Source: Spongiactinospora gelatinilytica
GTDB taxonomy: Bacteria; Actinomycetota; Actinomycetes; Streptosporangiales; Streptosporangiaceae
Reading direction: 5' to 3'
DNA length: 32,421 bases
Assembly: GCF_003236385.1 (NCBI RefSeq)
Contig: NZ_POUA01000035.1
Span: 1-32,421 of the forward strand
Positions within the stretch are counted from its first letter, which is position 1. Every line of letters begins with the position of its first letter. Under the pieces are notes generated by a model. The model was not told where the DNA came from, did no database searches, and worked only from the letters and a program-made list of their open reading frames with translations. Below are positions 1 through 7,421 of this stretch, piece by piece. The position numbers and the translations under genes are program-made.

Positions 1-2
1 CG

Positions 3-1643
3 CCCACGCCCACGCCGACGGGCGAGCCGTGTGAGACGGCGGCCACCCACCAGATCGCCGAGGTCCAGGGCGGCGGGGAGTCGACGCCGCTCGCCGGCCG
101 TACCGTCCGGGTGGAAGGCGTCGTGACCGGCGACTTCCAGAAGTCCACCGAGCTGAGCGGGTTCTTCCTGCAGGACCCGACGCCCGACGCCGACCCCGCG
201 ACCTCCGAGGGCCTGTTCGCCTTCGCCGGGGACACCCTCAAGGACGTCAAGGTCGGTGACCGGGTGCTGGTCACCGGCCGGGCCGTGGAGTACAACGGCT
301 GGACCGAACTGTCCCCGGTCACCGCCGTGGACGTCTGCGGCACGGGCAGGATCAGGCCCGTGGTCCGCACCCTGCCGCGCGCGGCCGGGGGGACGTTCGA
401 GCCGCTGGAGAACATGCTCCTCACCTTCGCCGGGCCGCTGTCGGTGACCGAGCACTACCAGCTCGGGCGTTTCGGTGAGGTCACCGTCTCCGCCGGGGGC
501 CGGCTGTACCAGCCGACCGACCGGGGCGGGGTGGACGCCGGGCGCGACGAACGCCGCCGGCTGCTGATCGACGACGGCTCCACGGTGCAGAACCCGCCGG
601 TCGTGCCGTACACCCGCCCGCGTGCCGTCCGGATCGGGGACACCGCGCTGAGCGTCACCGGCGTACTCGGGTACGGCTTCGGCAGCTACCGCCTGCAACC
701 GACCGGGCAGGTCCGTTTCCTGCCGCTCAACCCGCGCCCGCAGCGGCCGTTCCCGGTGTTCGGCAACGTGAAGGTCGCGAGCTTCAACACGCTCAACTGG
801 TTCACCACGCTCGACTCGCGCGGCGCGGACACCGCGCAGGAGCAGCAGCGGCAGCTCGCCAAGCTGGTCGCCGCGCTCAAGGGCCTGGACGCCGACGCGG
901 TCGGCCTGATGGAGGTCGAGAACAACGGCCAGACCGCCCTCGACGCCCTCGTCGGCGCGCTCAACGCCGAGGTCGGCAAGGGAACCTACGCCGCGCTGCG
1001 GCACCCGAACCCGGGCACGGACGCGATCCAGGTCGGCATCATCTACAAGCCCGCCAAGCTGACCCCGGTCGGCGCCGCCCGCTCCTCCGCCGACCCGGTC
1101 TTCCGCAGGCCCCCGCTCATCCAGACCTTCCGCAGGGTCAAGGGCGGCACGCCGTTCACCATGATCGTCAACCATTTCAAGAGCAAGGGCTGTGACGGGG
1201 CCAGCGGCCCGGAGCAGGACCAGGGCGACGGCCAGAGCTGCTTCAACCCCGAGCGGGTGCGCCAGTCCAAGGCGGTGCTCGGCCTGATCGACTCCCTCGG
1301 CCTGCCCGGCCCGCTCGTGCTCGGCGACCTCAACGCCTACGGCGAGGAGGACCCGATCCGCACCCTGGAGGCGGGCGGGCTGTCCAGCGTGACCAAGCGG
1401 TTCGTCCCGGCCCCGCTGCGCTACAGCTACGTCTTCGGCGGCCTGTCCGGCGAACTCGACCACGCCCTGGTGGGCAGGAGCCTGCTCAGGCGGGTCACCG
1501 GCGCGACCATCTGGCACATCAACGCCGACGAACCGCTCATCCTCGACTACAACACCGAGTACAACCCGCCCGCCCTCTACCGGCCGGACGCCTTCCGATC
1601 CTCCGACCACGACCCCGTCCTCATCGGCCTGAACCTCTTCTGA
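3..1643 (+). CDS. Secreted ExeM/NucH-type nuclease, 5'-truncated
   Basis: The reading frame is open to the window edge, so only the C-terminal ~546 residues are visible. The fragment starts with a Pro-Thr repeat linker, as in modular secreted proteins, followed by an OB-like region (VEGVVTGDF...GFFLQDP) and then an endonuclease/exonuclease/phosphatase (EEP) domain. EEP motifs are in order: NVKVASFNTLNWF, GLMEVEN (metal-binding Glu), IVNHFKSKG, LGDLNAY (Asp/Asn) and the terminal SSDHDPV (catalytic His). This is the arrangement of ExeM/NucH extracellular DNases, which degrade external DNA. The GTG at 111 is internal and is not the start. The last 67 bases overlap the 3' end of the convergent MFS gene. 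The family is clear; the exact substrate is inferred. Confidence 0.9.
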   Translation, partial: PTPTPTGEPCETAATHQIAEVQGGGESTPLAGRTVRVEGVVTGDFQKSTELSGFFLQDPTPDADPATSEGLFAFAGDTLKDVKVGDRVLVTGRAVEYNGWTELSPVTAVDVCGTGRIRPVVRTLPRAAGGTFEPLENMLLTFAGPLSVTEHYQLGRFGEVTVSAGGRLYQPTDRGGVDAGRDERRRLLIDDGSTVQNPPVVPYTRPRAVRIGDTALSVTGVLGYGFGSYRLQPTGQVRFLPLNPRPQRPFPVFGNVKVASFNTLNWFTTLDSRGADTAQEQQRQLAKLVAALKGLDADAVGLMEVENNGQTALDALVGALNAEVGKGTYAALRHPNPGTDAIQVGIIYKPAKLTPVGAARSSADPVFRRPPLIQTFRRVKGGTPFTMIVNHFKSKGCDGASGPEQDQGDGQSCFNPERVRQSKAVLGLIDSLGLPGPLVLGDLNAYGEEDPIRTLEAGGLSSVTKRFVPAPLRYSYVFGGLSGELDHALVGRSLLRRVTGATIWHINADEPLILDYNTEYNPPALYRPDAFRSSDHDPVLIGLNLF

Positions 1644-2854
1644 CCGGCCGCTCGGCGCCGACCCTCGTCAAGCGGGCGGGACATCGTCCGGTCGAGCAGG
1701 ACGAGCCCGACCGTGATCACGGCCAGGGCGGCGCCGAGCCAGGGGAGGGCGATCAGCCCCGCTCCGGCGTCGAGCGCCGTGGCGGCCAGCACCGGGACCA
1801 GGCTGATGCCGAGCTGGAAGGCCGAGACGGTGGTGGCCCCGGCGAGGGTCGGCGCACCGGACGCGATGGCGAACACCCGCCCGTAGATCGCCGGGTTCAG
1901 CACGAACCCGGCGACGCCGAGCAGCAGGACCAGCGGGACGACGGCCGCCGCGTGCCGGGCGGACACGGCCAGCAGTACCGAGCACGCGGCGATCCCGAGC
2001 GCCCCCGCCAGCAGGGCGTGGGTGGGCAGCCGGTCGGCGATCCTGCCGCCGATGGACAGGCCGACGAACGCGCCGACGCCGAACAGGGTCAGGATCACCG
2101 GGACCCAGATCCCGGGGATGCGGGTGATGCCGGTCAGGAACGCCGCCAGGTAGTTGTAGGAGATCATGTAGGCGGCGGTGCTCAGCAGGGTGACGGCGTA
2201 GATCGCCCACAGTCGGGGGCGGCGCATGACGCGAAGCTCCCCGCGCACGCTCGCCTCGCGCGGCCCGCCGGTGGCGGGCAGCGCGAGGAGCGTCAGGACG
2301 GCACCGGCGACGGTGAACGCGGCCACGGCCCAGAACCCGCCCCGCCAGCCGATGAAGTAGCCGAGCATCGCTCCGGCCGGACCGCCGGCGATCATCGCCA
2401 GGCTGAGGCCGCTGACCACGACCCCGGAGGCGCGGGCGGCACGGTCGGCCGGGACCAGGCCGATCGCGGTGACCGCCGCGACCGCCCAGAACCCCGCGTA
2501 GGCCAGCCCGCACAGGAAGCGCGTGACCAGCAGCACCGGGTAGGCGTCGGTGATCATGCCGATCGCCACGCACGCGGCGAAGGCCGCCTGGGTGACCACC
2601 AGTGTCAGCCGCCGCGGCAGGCGCAGGGTCACGATGGCCAGTGGCGGCCCGCCCACGACGACGGCGACGGCGAACGCCGAGATCAGCGCCCCGGCGGAGG
2701 ACAGCGTGATCCGCAGATCCGCCGCAACGGCCGGCAGCACCCCGGCCAGCAGGAACTCCGCGCTGCCCATCGAGAACAAACTGAAGGACAGCAGATAGAC
2801 GGCCGGCGGCAACCTCCCCCGGACCGCCGGTCCCACCACGGCCCCGGCGCTCAC
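1577..2854 (-). CDS. MFS drug exporter, DHA1 type, Cmx/CmrA-like
   Basis: 425-residue integral membrane protein with about 12 hydrophobic segments. The first segment (YLLSFSLFSMGSAEFLLAGVLPAVAADL) and the loop before TM3 (LRLPRRLTL) resemble actinobacterial chloramphenicol exporters of the Cmx/CmrA group and arabinose-efflux-like DHA1 permeases. It probably uses the proton gradient to export a small hydrophobic compound; the substrate is not determined by sequence. The start is GTG with a GGGGTGGG stretch upstream; a later start would cut into TM1. The ~35-residue basic C-terminal tail overlaps the convergent nuclease gene by 67 bp. It lies 127 bp downstream of the flavoprotein gene on the same strand and could be co-transcribed with it. 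Confidence 0.85.
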   Translation of the reverse strand: MSAGAVVGPAVRGRLPPAVYLLSFSLFSMGSAEFLLAGVLPAVAADLRITLSSAGALISAFAVAVVVGGPPLAIVTLRLPRRLTLVVTQAAFAACVAIGMITDAYPVLLVTRFLCGLAYAGFWAVAAVTAIGLVPADRAARASGVVVSGLSLAMIAGGPAGAMLGYFIGWRGGFWAVAAFTVAGAVLTLLALPATGGPREASVRGELRVMRRPRLWAIYAVTLLSTAAYMISYNYLAAFLTGITRIPGIWVPVILTLFGVGAFVGLSIGGRIADRLPTHALLAGALGIAACSVLLAVSARHAAAVVPLVLLLGVAGFVLNPAIYGRVFAIASGAPTLAGATTVSAFQLGISLVPVLAATALDAGAGLIALPWLGAALAVITVGLVLLDRTMSRPLDEGRRRAAGQKRFRPMRTGSWSEDRKASGR

Positions 2855-2981
2855 CGTCCCACCCCAACGGCACGCGGGAAAGCGGGTGATGTGATCGGAG
2901 CTTGGGTGTGTACGGGCATGGGGAGTTCTCCTTCATGGGTGACGGGCGCGATGGCCGCAGGCGGGTACGGCGGGCGGCGGG

Positions 2982-3941
2982 TCAACTACGGGCGCCGGTG
3001 GCGGCCTGCCGGCGGGCGACGGCGCGCTGGACGTCCTCGTCCACCAGGTCGGCGTTGAGGGCGAAAGCGGCGGTCGCCCCCATTCCGGCGGCGGTGATGA
3101 CCTGGGCGCGTGGGTCGATGACGTTTCCGGCCGCCCAGACCCCCGGCACGCCGGTGCGGCCCGTGCGGTCGGTGGCGATCCAGCCGCTGTCGTCCTTGGC
3201 GCAGCCCAGGCCGGTCAGCAGCCCGTCGTGCGGCACCATGCGCGGGAAGAGGAAGACGGCGGCGCGGGGCAGCACCCGGCCGCCGGCGAGTTCGACGCCG
3301 CGCAGCCGGTCCCCTTCGACCACCAGGTGGTCGATCTCGCCCTCGACGACACGCAGGCCGAACGCCTCCAGCCGCTCCCGGTCCTCCGCCGCCAGATCGA
3401 GGGTGTGCTTGAGGAAGATCACGTCCTCACTCCACTGCCGCAGCAGCAGCGCCTGGTGGACCGCCCCCGGATGCGTGCCGAGCACGGCCAGCGGCCGTCC
3501 GGCGACCTCGTGGCCGTGGCAGTAGGGGCAGTGCAGCACGTCCTTGCCCCAGCGCTCGCGCACCCCGGGAATGCCGGGCAGCTCGTCGCGCAGGCCGGTG
3601 GCGACCAGGACGCGGCGGGCGCCGAGCACCGGGCCGCCGCCCAGGCGGACGGAGAAACCGGGCTCGATCTCCTCCACCCGGCCCCGTAGCAGGCGCACGC
3701 CGTACCGGGCGACCTCCGCCCGCCCGGCCTCCAGCAGGGCGGCCGGGGGCATGCCGTCACGGGACAGGAAGCCGTGCATGTGCGCGGCGGGGGCGTTGCG
3801 CGGCTCCCCGGCGTCGATCACGGCCACTTTGCGCCGCGCCCTCCCCAGGAGCAGCGCGGCGTTCAGCCCGGCCGCTCCCGCGCCGACCACCACGACGTCG
3901 TACCGCACATCGGTGTTCTGGCCGTTCATCGTCTTGATCAT
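2982..3941 (-). CDS. Thioredoxin-reductase-like NAD(P)/FAD oxidoreductase
   Basis: 319 residues, the usual length for low-molecular-weight thioredoxin reductase relatives. It has an N-terminal FAD Rossmann motif (VVVGAGAAGL, GxGxxG at about 20-25), a redox CPYC pair (Cys138/Cys141) where TrxR has its active disulfide, a second nucleotide-binding region (LAVLGTHPGAVHQ, a weak GxG) and a C-terminal FAD motif (GVWAAGNVIDP). The start is the ATG at 3941, because a strong GGAGGTG lies 6 bp upstream; an in-frame ATG 63 bp further up would run into the divergent promoter. It probably reduces a small thiol or organic substrate. The divergent XRE-cupin gene is the obvious regulator, and an MFS exporter follows downstream. 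Confidence 0.87.
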   Translation of the reverse strand: MIKTMNGQNTDVRYDVVVVGAGAAGLNAALLLGRARRKVAVIDAGEPRNAPAAHMHGFLSRDGMPPAALLEAGRAEVARYGVRLLRGRVEEIEPGFSVRLGGGPVLGARRVLVATGLRDELPGIPGVRERWGKDVLHCPYCHGHEVAGRPLAVLGTHPGAVHQALLLRQWSEDVIFLKHTLDLAAEDRERLEAFGLRVVEGEIDHLVVEGDRLRGVELAGGRVLPRAAVFLFPRMVPHDGLLTGLGCAKDDSGWIATDRTGRTGVPGVWAAGNVIDPRAQVITAAGMGATAAFALNADLVDEDVQRAVARRQAATGARS

Positions 3942-3983
3942 GACGTTCACCTCCGGCCCCGATGGTGCGCGCCGGCTCGGGCG

Positions 3984-4005
3984 AATGACAACTTTTGTTG
4001 CCATT
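3984..4005. promoter_or_regulatory. Candidate operator between divergent genes
   Basis: Inverted repeat with 9-bp arms AATGACAAC and GTTGCCATT around a TTTT spacer; 8 of 9 positions pair. It lies in the 92-bp gap between the flavoprotein start and the XRE-cupin start. On the minus strand TTGTCA inside it could be a -35 element, with CACCAT 18 bp downstream as a weak -10. Position and symmetry suit binding by the adjacent XRE regulator. Inferred. Confidence 0.5.
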
Positions 4006-4033
4006 TCCGGGACGGCGGAGATGGAATGGACCC

Positions 4034-4630
4034 ATGGAGCAGCGATCCCCGATAGACGTCACGCTGGCCCAGGTCGGCACCCGGCTCAGGCGCATCCGCA
4101 CCCAGCGCGGCGTGACCCTGTCCGCACTGGCCGAGGCCACCGGCATCTCCAAGAGCACCCTTTCCAGACTGGAGTCCGGACAGCGCCGTCCCAGCCTGGA
4201 ACTGCTGCTGCCGATCGCGCAGGCGCACCAGGTGCCGCTGGACGAGCTGGTCGGCGCGCCGGAGGTCGGCGACCCGCGCGTCCGCGCCAGGCCCGTCGTC
4301 CGCAACGGGCGGACCGTGCTTCCGCTGACCACTCAGCCGGGACCGCTGCAGGCATGGAAGTCGATCATTCCGGCCACGCAGAACGAGCCGCGGCCGGTCA
4401 CGCACGAAGGCTACGAGTGGATGTACGTGCTGTCCGGGCGCGTCCGGCTCATCGTGGCCGACCACGACCTGATCATGGGACCGGGGGAGGCCGCCGAGTT
4501 CGACACCCGCCTGCCGCACTGGTTCGGCCCGGCGGGCGACACCCCCGTCGAGGTGCTCAACCTGTTCGGCCGCCAGGGCGAGCGCATGCACATGCGCGCC
4601 CGGCCCCGCGCCGAGCGAGAGGTCCGATAA
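4034..4630 (+). CDS. XRE-family transcriptional regulator with C-terminal cupin
   Basis: 198 residues. An N-terminal helix-turn-helix of the lambda-repressor/XRE class (about residues 12-65, with GVTLSALAEATGISKSTLSRLESGQ as the core) is joined to a C-terminal cupin barrel (about 100-190; HEGYEWMYVLSGRVRL and the late LPHWFG strand). HTH-cupin proteins usually sense a small ligand through the cupin. The ATG at 4034 starts just before the conserved helix; an upstream in-frame start at 3995 would sit inside the inverted repeat and was rejected. It is divergent from the flavoprotein gene, so it probably represses or activates that gene and perhaps the MFS exporter. The alkylation-repair operon starts 66 bp downstream, so read-through is possible. 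Confidence 0.88.
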   Translation: MEQRSPIDVTLAQVGTRLRRIRTQRGVTLSALAEATGISKSTLSRLESGQRRPSLELLLPIAQAHQVPLDELVGAPEVGDPRVRARPVVRNGRTVLPLTTQPGPLQAWKSIIPATQNEPRPVTHEGYEWMYVLSGRVRLIVADHDLIMGPGEAAEFDTRLPHWFGPAGDTPVEVLNLFGRQGERMHMRARPRAEREVR

Positions 4631-4696
4631 CCGCCGAGGTCTTCCCAGGCCGATGGTGTTGAACAGGTAGAGACGCCAACGGAAGGAGGGGCGGAG

Positions 4697-5209
4697 ATGA
4701 GGCTCTACACGACGATCACCGGCCCGCTGGGGGAGCTACTGGTGACAGGGAAGCGGACCGCCGCGGCGCGCGGCGGGGTCGCGCTGGTGAGCGTGGCGTT
4801 CCCCGGTCAGGCCCGCGCGTTCGGCGTGCGGCCGGAGTGGAGGCGCGACGACGACGCGTTCACGGAGGTCCGGCGGCGGTTCCGGGAGTACTTCGCGGGC
4901 GAGCGCACCGGCTTCGGCCTCGACCTCGCGGCGGGCGGAACGGCGTTCCAGCAGCGGGTGTGGGCCGCGCTGGAGGCGATCCCGTACGGCGAGACCACGA
5001 CCTACGGCACGCTCACCGGACGGGTCGGCGAGCCGCGCGACCGCGTCCGCGCGGTGGCCGCCGCCGTCGGCGCCAACCCGCTGCTGATCGTGCGCCCGTG
5101 CCATCGCGTGGTCGGCGCGGACGGCGCGCTGACCGGCTACGCGGGCGGCATCGAGCGCAAGCGCCACCTGCTGGACCACGAGGCCGCGCAGCAGACGCTG
5201 CCCGTCTGA
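4697..5209 (+). CDS. ogt: Methylated-DNA--protein-cysteine methyltransferase
   Basis: 170 residues. It takes the methyl group from O6-methylguanine or O4-methylthymine in DNA onto its own Cys in a suicide reaction. The acceptor is Cys135 in PCHRV; the conserved Asn of the ANP turn (127) and the Arg of RAV (118) precede it, and a YAGGIERKRHLL tail follows, as in Ogt/Ada C-terminal domains. The usual ...VPCHRV reads VRPCHRV here, a mild variation. The ATG has GGAGGGG/GGAG sites upstream (GAAGGAGGGGCGGAG). First gene of a tightly packed operon with four more genes, three of them recognisably linked to alkylation repair. Confidence 0.93.
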   Translation: MRLYTTITGPLGELLVTGKRTAAARGGVALVSVAFPGQARAFGVRPEWRRDDDAFTEVRRRFREYFAGERTGFGLDLAAGGTAFQQRVWAALEAIPYGETTTYGTLTGRVGEPRDRVRAVAAAVGANPLLIVRPCHRVVGADGALTGYAGGIERKRHLLDHEAAQQTLPV

Positions 5210-5244
5210 CCGGCCCGCTCCGGAGACATGGAAGGACGATCACG

Positions 5245-5967
5245 ATGACGTCGACACAGACCCGGCCGGACGATCGCGTCGCGGCGATCGACCAGGACGC
5301 GCTGGCCGAGGAGATGAACGCCCACGGCTGCGCGCCCACCGGCCCGCTGCTGACCGCCGATGAATGCCGCGACATCGCCGCGCTCTACGACGAGCCCGCG
5401 CTGTTCCGATCCACGGTCGACATGGAACGGCTGCGGTTCGGCCGCGGCCGGTACCGCTACTTCAACCGCCCGTTCCCGGCCCCGATCGAGGAACTGCGGC
5501 AGGCCCTCTACCCGCGGCTGCTGCCGATCGCCCGGGACTGGGCGGCCAGGCTGGGCAGGCCCGCGCCCTGGCCGGACACCCTGGACGAGTGGCTGGACAT
5601 GTGCCACCGCGCAGGGCAGACCAAATCCACCCAGATCCTACTGCGCTACCGCGCGGGCGACTGGAACGCGCTGCACCGCGACCTGTACGGGGACCTGGTG
5701 TTCCCGTTGCAGGTCGTGGTCGGCCTGGATGAGCCCGGCGGCGACTACACCGGCGGGGAGTTCTTGATGGTCGAGCAGCGGCCCCGGGCCCAGTCACGGG
5801 GGACGGTGACGCTGTTGCGGCGCGGCCACGGCCTGGTGTTCACCACCCGCGACCGCCCGGTGGCCTCGGCGCGAGGCTGGTCGGCCGCCCCGGTCCGCCA
5901 CGGCGTCAGCACGGTACGCACCGGCCTGCGGCGCACGCTCGGTCTGGTGTTCCATGACGCGGCCTGA
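5245..5967 (+). CDS. 2OG-Fe(II) oxygenase in alkylation-repair operon
   Basis: 240 residues. A prolyl-hydroxylase-like double-stranded beta-helix is suggested by an HxD pair (LHRDLYGD, His144/Asp146), a distal His219 (PVRHGVS) and an Arg in VRTGLR that would bind 2-oxoglutarate, followed by TLGLVFHDA. It should use Fe(II), O2 and 2-oxoglutarate for an oxidation; the substrate is unknown. It differs from AlkB because it lacks the RxNxTxR signature. Start ATG 5245 has GAAGGA 8 bp upstream. Its stop overlaps the next start as TGATG, which indicates translational coupling. Operon membership suggests a role in the response to alkylating agents, but this is inference. Confidence 0.85.
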   Translation: MTSTQTRPDDRVAAIDQDALAEEMNAHGCAPTGPLLTADECRDIAALYDEPALFRSTVDMERLRFGRGRYRYFNRPFPAPIEELRQALYPRLLPIARDWAARLGRPAPWPDTLDEWLDMCHRAGQTKSTQILLRYRAGDWNALHRDLYGDLVFPLQVVVGLDEPGGDYTGGEFLMVEQRPRAQSRGTVTLLRRGHGLVFTTRDRPVASARGWSAAPVRHGVSTVRTGLRRTLGLVFHDAA

Positions 5968-6308
5968 TGTTCACGCTGATCGGCGCCGATGGCCGTCCCT
6001 ACCCGAGCGAGATCCCCGGGACGCTGGGCGGTCACCGGCGTGGACGTCTGTACGGCCGGTTGGACTGCCCGTCGGCGTTGCGCGCCATCGCGCAGGGCGG
6101 CTACGTCGGGCAGCGGGTGTTCTTCGCCGACGAGGCGACCGCGCTCTCGGCCGGATACCGGCCGTGCGCGGTCTGCCTGCCCGCCCGCTACCGCGCCTTC
6201 CGGGCGGGCCGGGATGAGGCCGCGTTCGCCGCTGCTTCCGGCGGCCGGGGCGGCCCGTCCGGCTCCGGCGGCCCCGCACACCGCGGCCGAACTGGCCGCG
6301 CTCCTTGA
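5967..6308 (+). CDS. Stand-alone Ada zinc-domain-like protein lacking acceptor Cys
   Basis: 113 residues. About residues 26-72 match the N-terminal metal-binding domain of Ada (YGRLDCPSA ... VFFADEATALSAGYRPCAVCLP). Ada uses four Cys, and the first (Cys38 in E. coli) accepts methyl from phosphotriesters. Aligned on CxPSC, the first position here is Gly30; only Cys34, Cys67 and Cys70 remain. The spacing between the second and third Cys is also longer (32 residues versus 26). Metal binding would need another ligand, for example His23. There is no AraC-type HTH. The ATG overlaps the previous stop (TGATG). The tail after ~85 is Gly/Pro-rich and lies in a 95-bp overlap with the next frame, so its last ~30 residues may not be meaningful. 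Confidence 0.75.
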   Translation: MFTLIGADGRPYPSEIPGTLGGHRRGRLYGRLDCPSALRAIAQGGYVGQRVFFADEATALSAGYRPCAVCLPARYRAFRAGRDEAAFAAASGGRGGPSGSGGPAHRGRTGRAP

Positions 6309-6735
6309 CCTGCTGCGCGCGCAGCGGCCCAGGATCGAGGCGGTCACGGTGGGGCATGGCCGCGACCCCGCCTCGGTGGCCGCTGCCGAGGCGTTCGCCG
6401 CGTCCTGGACCGGCATGGGCCTGCATGTGCTCGCGACGGTGGACTGGCCGGAGGAGGCGGCCTCCTGGCTGCGTCAGGCCCGGCGCATGGTCGCGGGCGA
6501 GCCCGACGCGTGGGTGGTGGCCGCGAGCGGGCCCGGCTGGGCGCAGATGAGCCGCCGCCTGCGGCACAGCACCGCCTGGCGGCCGGAAAGGACCTTCGGG
6601 TTCGCCTCCGCCGCGCGCGGCGTGGCGGCGGCCGGGCCCGGGACGCTGCTGGGCCTTCGCGGCGCGACCGCCGGCGGCGAGGTCTGGGAGGCCGGCCGTA
6701 ACCTGGTCACCGTGCGGGAGGGGTGGTCGCGATGA
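6214..6735 (+). CDS. Unknown alpha/beta protein of alkylation-repair operon
   Basis: 173 residues from the ATG at 6214. Not recognised. A Pro/Ala-rich N-terminus (to ~20) is followed by alternating strands and helices: strand EAVTVGHG, helix, strand HVLATVDWP, helix, strand AWVVAASG, then GWAQMSRRLR and strand TFGFAS. This looks like a single Rossmann-like or periplasmic-binding-protein-like lobe, but no catalytic motif is visible. The start is uncertain: only a weak GGGCGGGCCGGG precedes 6214, and the frame is open further upstream inside the Ada-like gene. It could be a separate gene overlapping the Ada-like gene by 95 bp, or the second half of a fusion broken by a frameshift. Its stop overlaps the alkB start as ATGA. 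Confidence 0.6.
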   Translation: MRPRSPLLPAAGAARPAPAAPHTAAELAALLDLLRAQRPRIEAVTVGHGRDPASVAAAEAFAASWTGMGLHVLATVDWPEEAASWLRQARRMVAGEPDAWVVAASGPGWAQMSRRLRHSTAWRPERTFGFASAARGVAAAGPGTLLGLRGATAGGEVWEAGRNLVTVREGWSR

Positions 6736-7421
6736 GTCCGCGCAGGCAGATCGCGCCCGGCGCGGTACACGTGCCGGGCTGGCTGTCCCCTGACGAGCAG
6801 CGCGACCTCGTGGCGGCGTGCCGGGCGTGGGCGACCGGGCCGGTGCCGATCCGGCACACGGTCCTGCCCCGGGGCGGTGTCATGTCGGTACAGACGGTCT
6901 GCGTCGGCTGGCACTGGCGGCCGTACCGGTACACCCGCACCGCCGACGACGTGAACGGCGCCCGCGTGGCGGAGTTCCCCCGCTGGATGGTGGGCCTCGG
7001 CCGCCGCGCGCTGGTCGCCGCCTACGGGGAGCACGACGGCTACACACCGGACACCGCCCTGATCAACTTCTACGACGGCGCGGCGAAAATGGGCATGCAC
7101 CAGGACAAGGACGAAAAGTCCGACGCTCCCGTGGTCTCGCTCAGCATCGGTGACACCTGCACCTTCCGCTTCGGCAACACCGAGACCAGGAGCAAGCCCT
7201 ACACGGACCTCCTCCTGGCCTCGGGCGACCTGTTCGTGTTCGGCGGCCCGTCCCGGTACGCCTATCACGGTGTCCCCAAGGTCCACCCCGGCACCGCCGA
7301 CCCGGCCACCGGGCCGGCCCGCGGCCGGTTGAACATCACCATGCGGGTGACCGGCCTGGCCGATCCGCTACGGGGTCATGGTGACGGGGATCTCGATGAT
7401 CGGTTGCCGTCCGCCGGCTGA
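6732..7421 (+). CDS. alkB: AlkB-type DNA/RNA repair dioxygenase
   Basis: 229 residues. AlkB enzymes oxidise 1-methyladenine and 3-methylcytosine with Fe(II), O2 and 2-oxoglutarate, releasing formaldehyde. The Fe ligands are visible: HxD at His123/Asp125 (MHQDKDE) and His179 (AYHG). The family signature RxNxTxR is present as RLNITMR (199-205) and binds 2-oxoglutarate. INFYDGAAKMGMHQD matches the classic N-Y-Y-G-x-x-x-x-M-x-x-H-x-D block. The ATG at 6732 is chosen over a GTG at 6723 because GGGAGGGG lies upstream and it forms an ATGA overlap with the previous stop. The final ~18 codons overlap the 3' end of the convergent subtilase gene by 54 bp. Confidence 0.93.
   Translation: MSPRRQIAPGAVHVPGWLSPDEQRDLVAACRAWATGPVPIRHTVLPRGGVMSVQTVCVGWHWRPYRYTRTADDVNGARVAEFPRWMVGLGRRALVAAYGEHDGYTPDTALINFYDGAAKMGMHQDKDEKSDAPVVSLSIGDTCTFRFGNTETRSKPYTDLLLASGDLFVFGGPSRYAYHGVPKVHPGTADPATGPARGRLNITMRVTGLADPLRGHGDGDLDDRLPSAG

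Noticed and set aside
1952-3058. Plus-strand frames opposite the MFS gene and the flavoprotein
   Set aside because: Gln/Gly/Arg-rich shadows; no ribosome site or recognisable domain.
4086-4355. Plus/minus small frames inside the XRE-cupin gene
   Set aside because: Arg/Ala/Pro-rich shadows; the XRE-cupin frame has a clear HTH and cupin.
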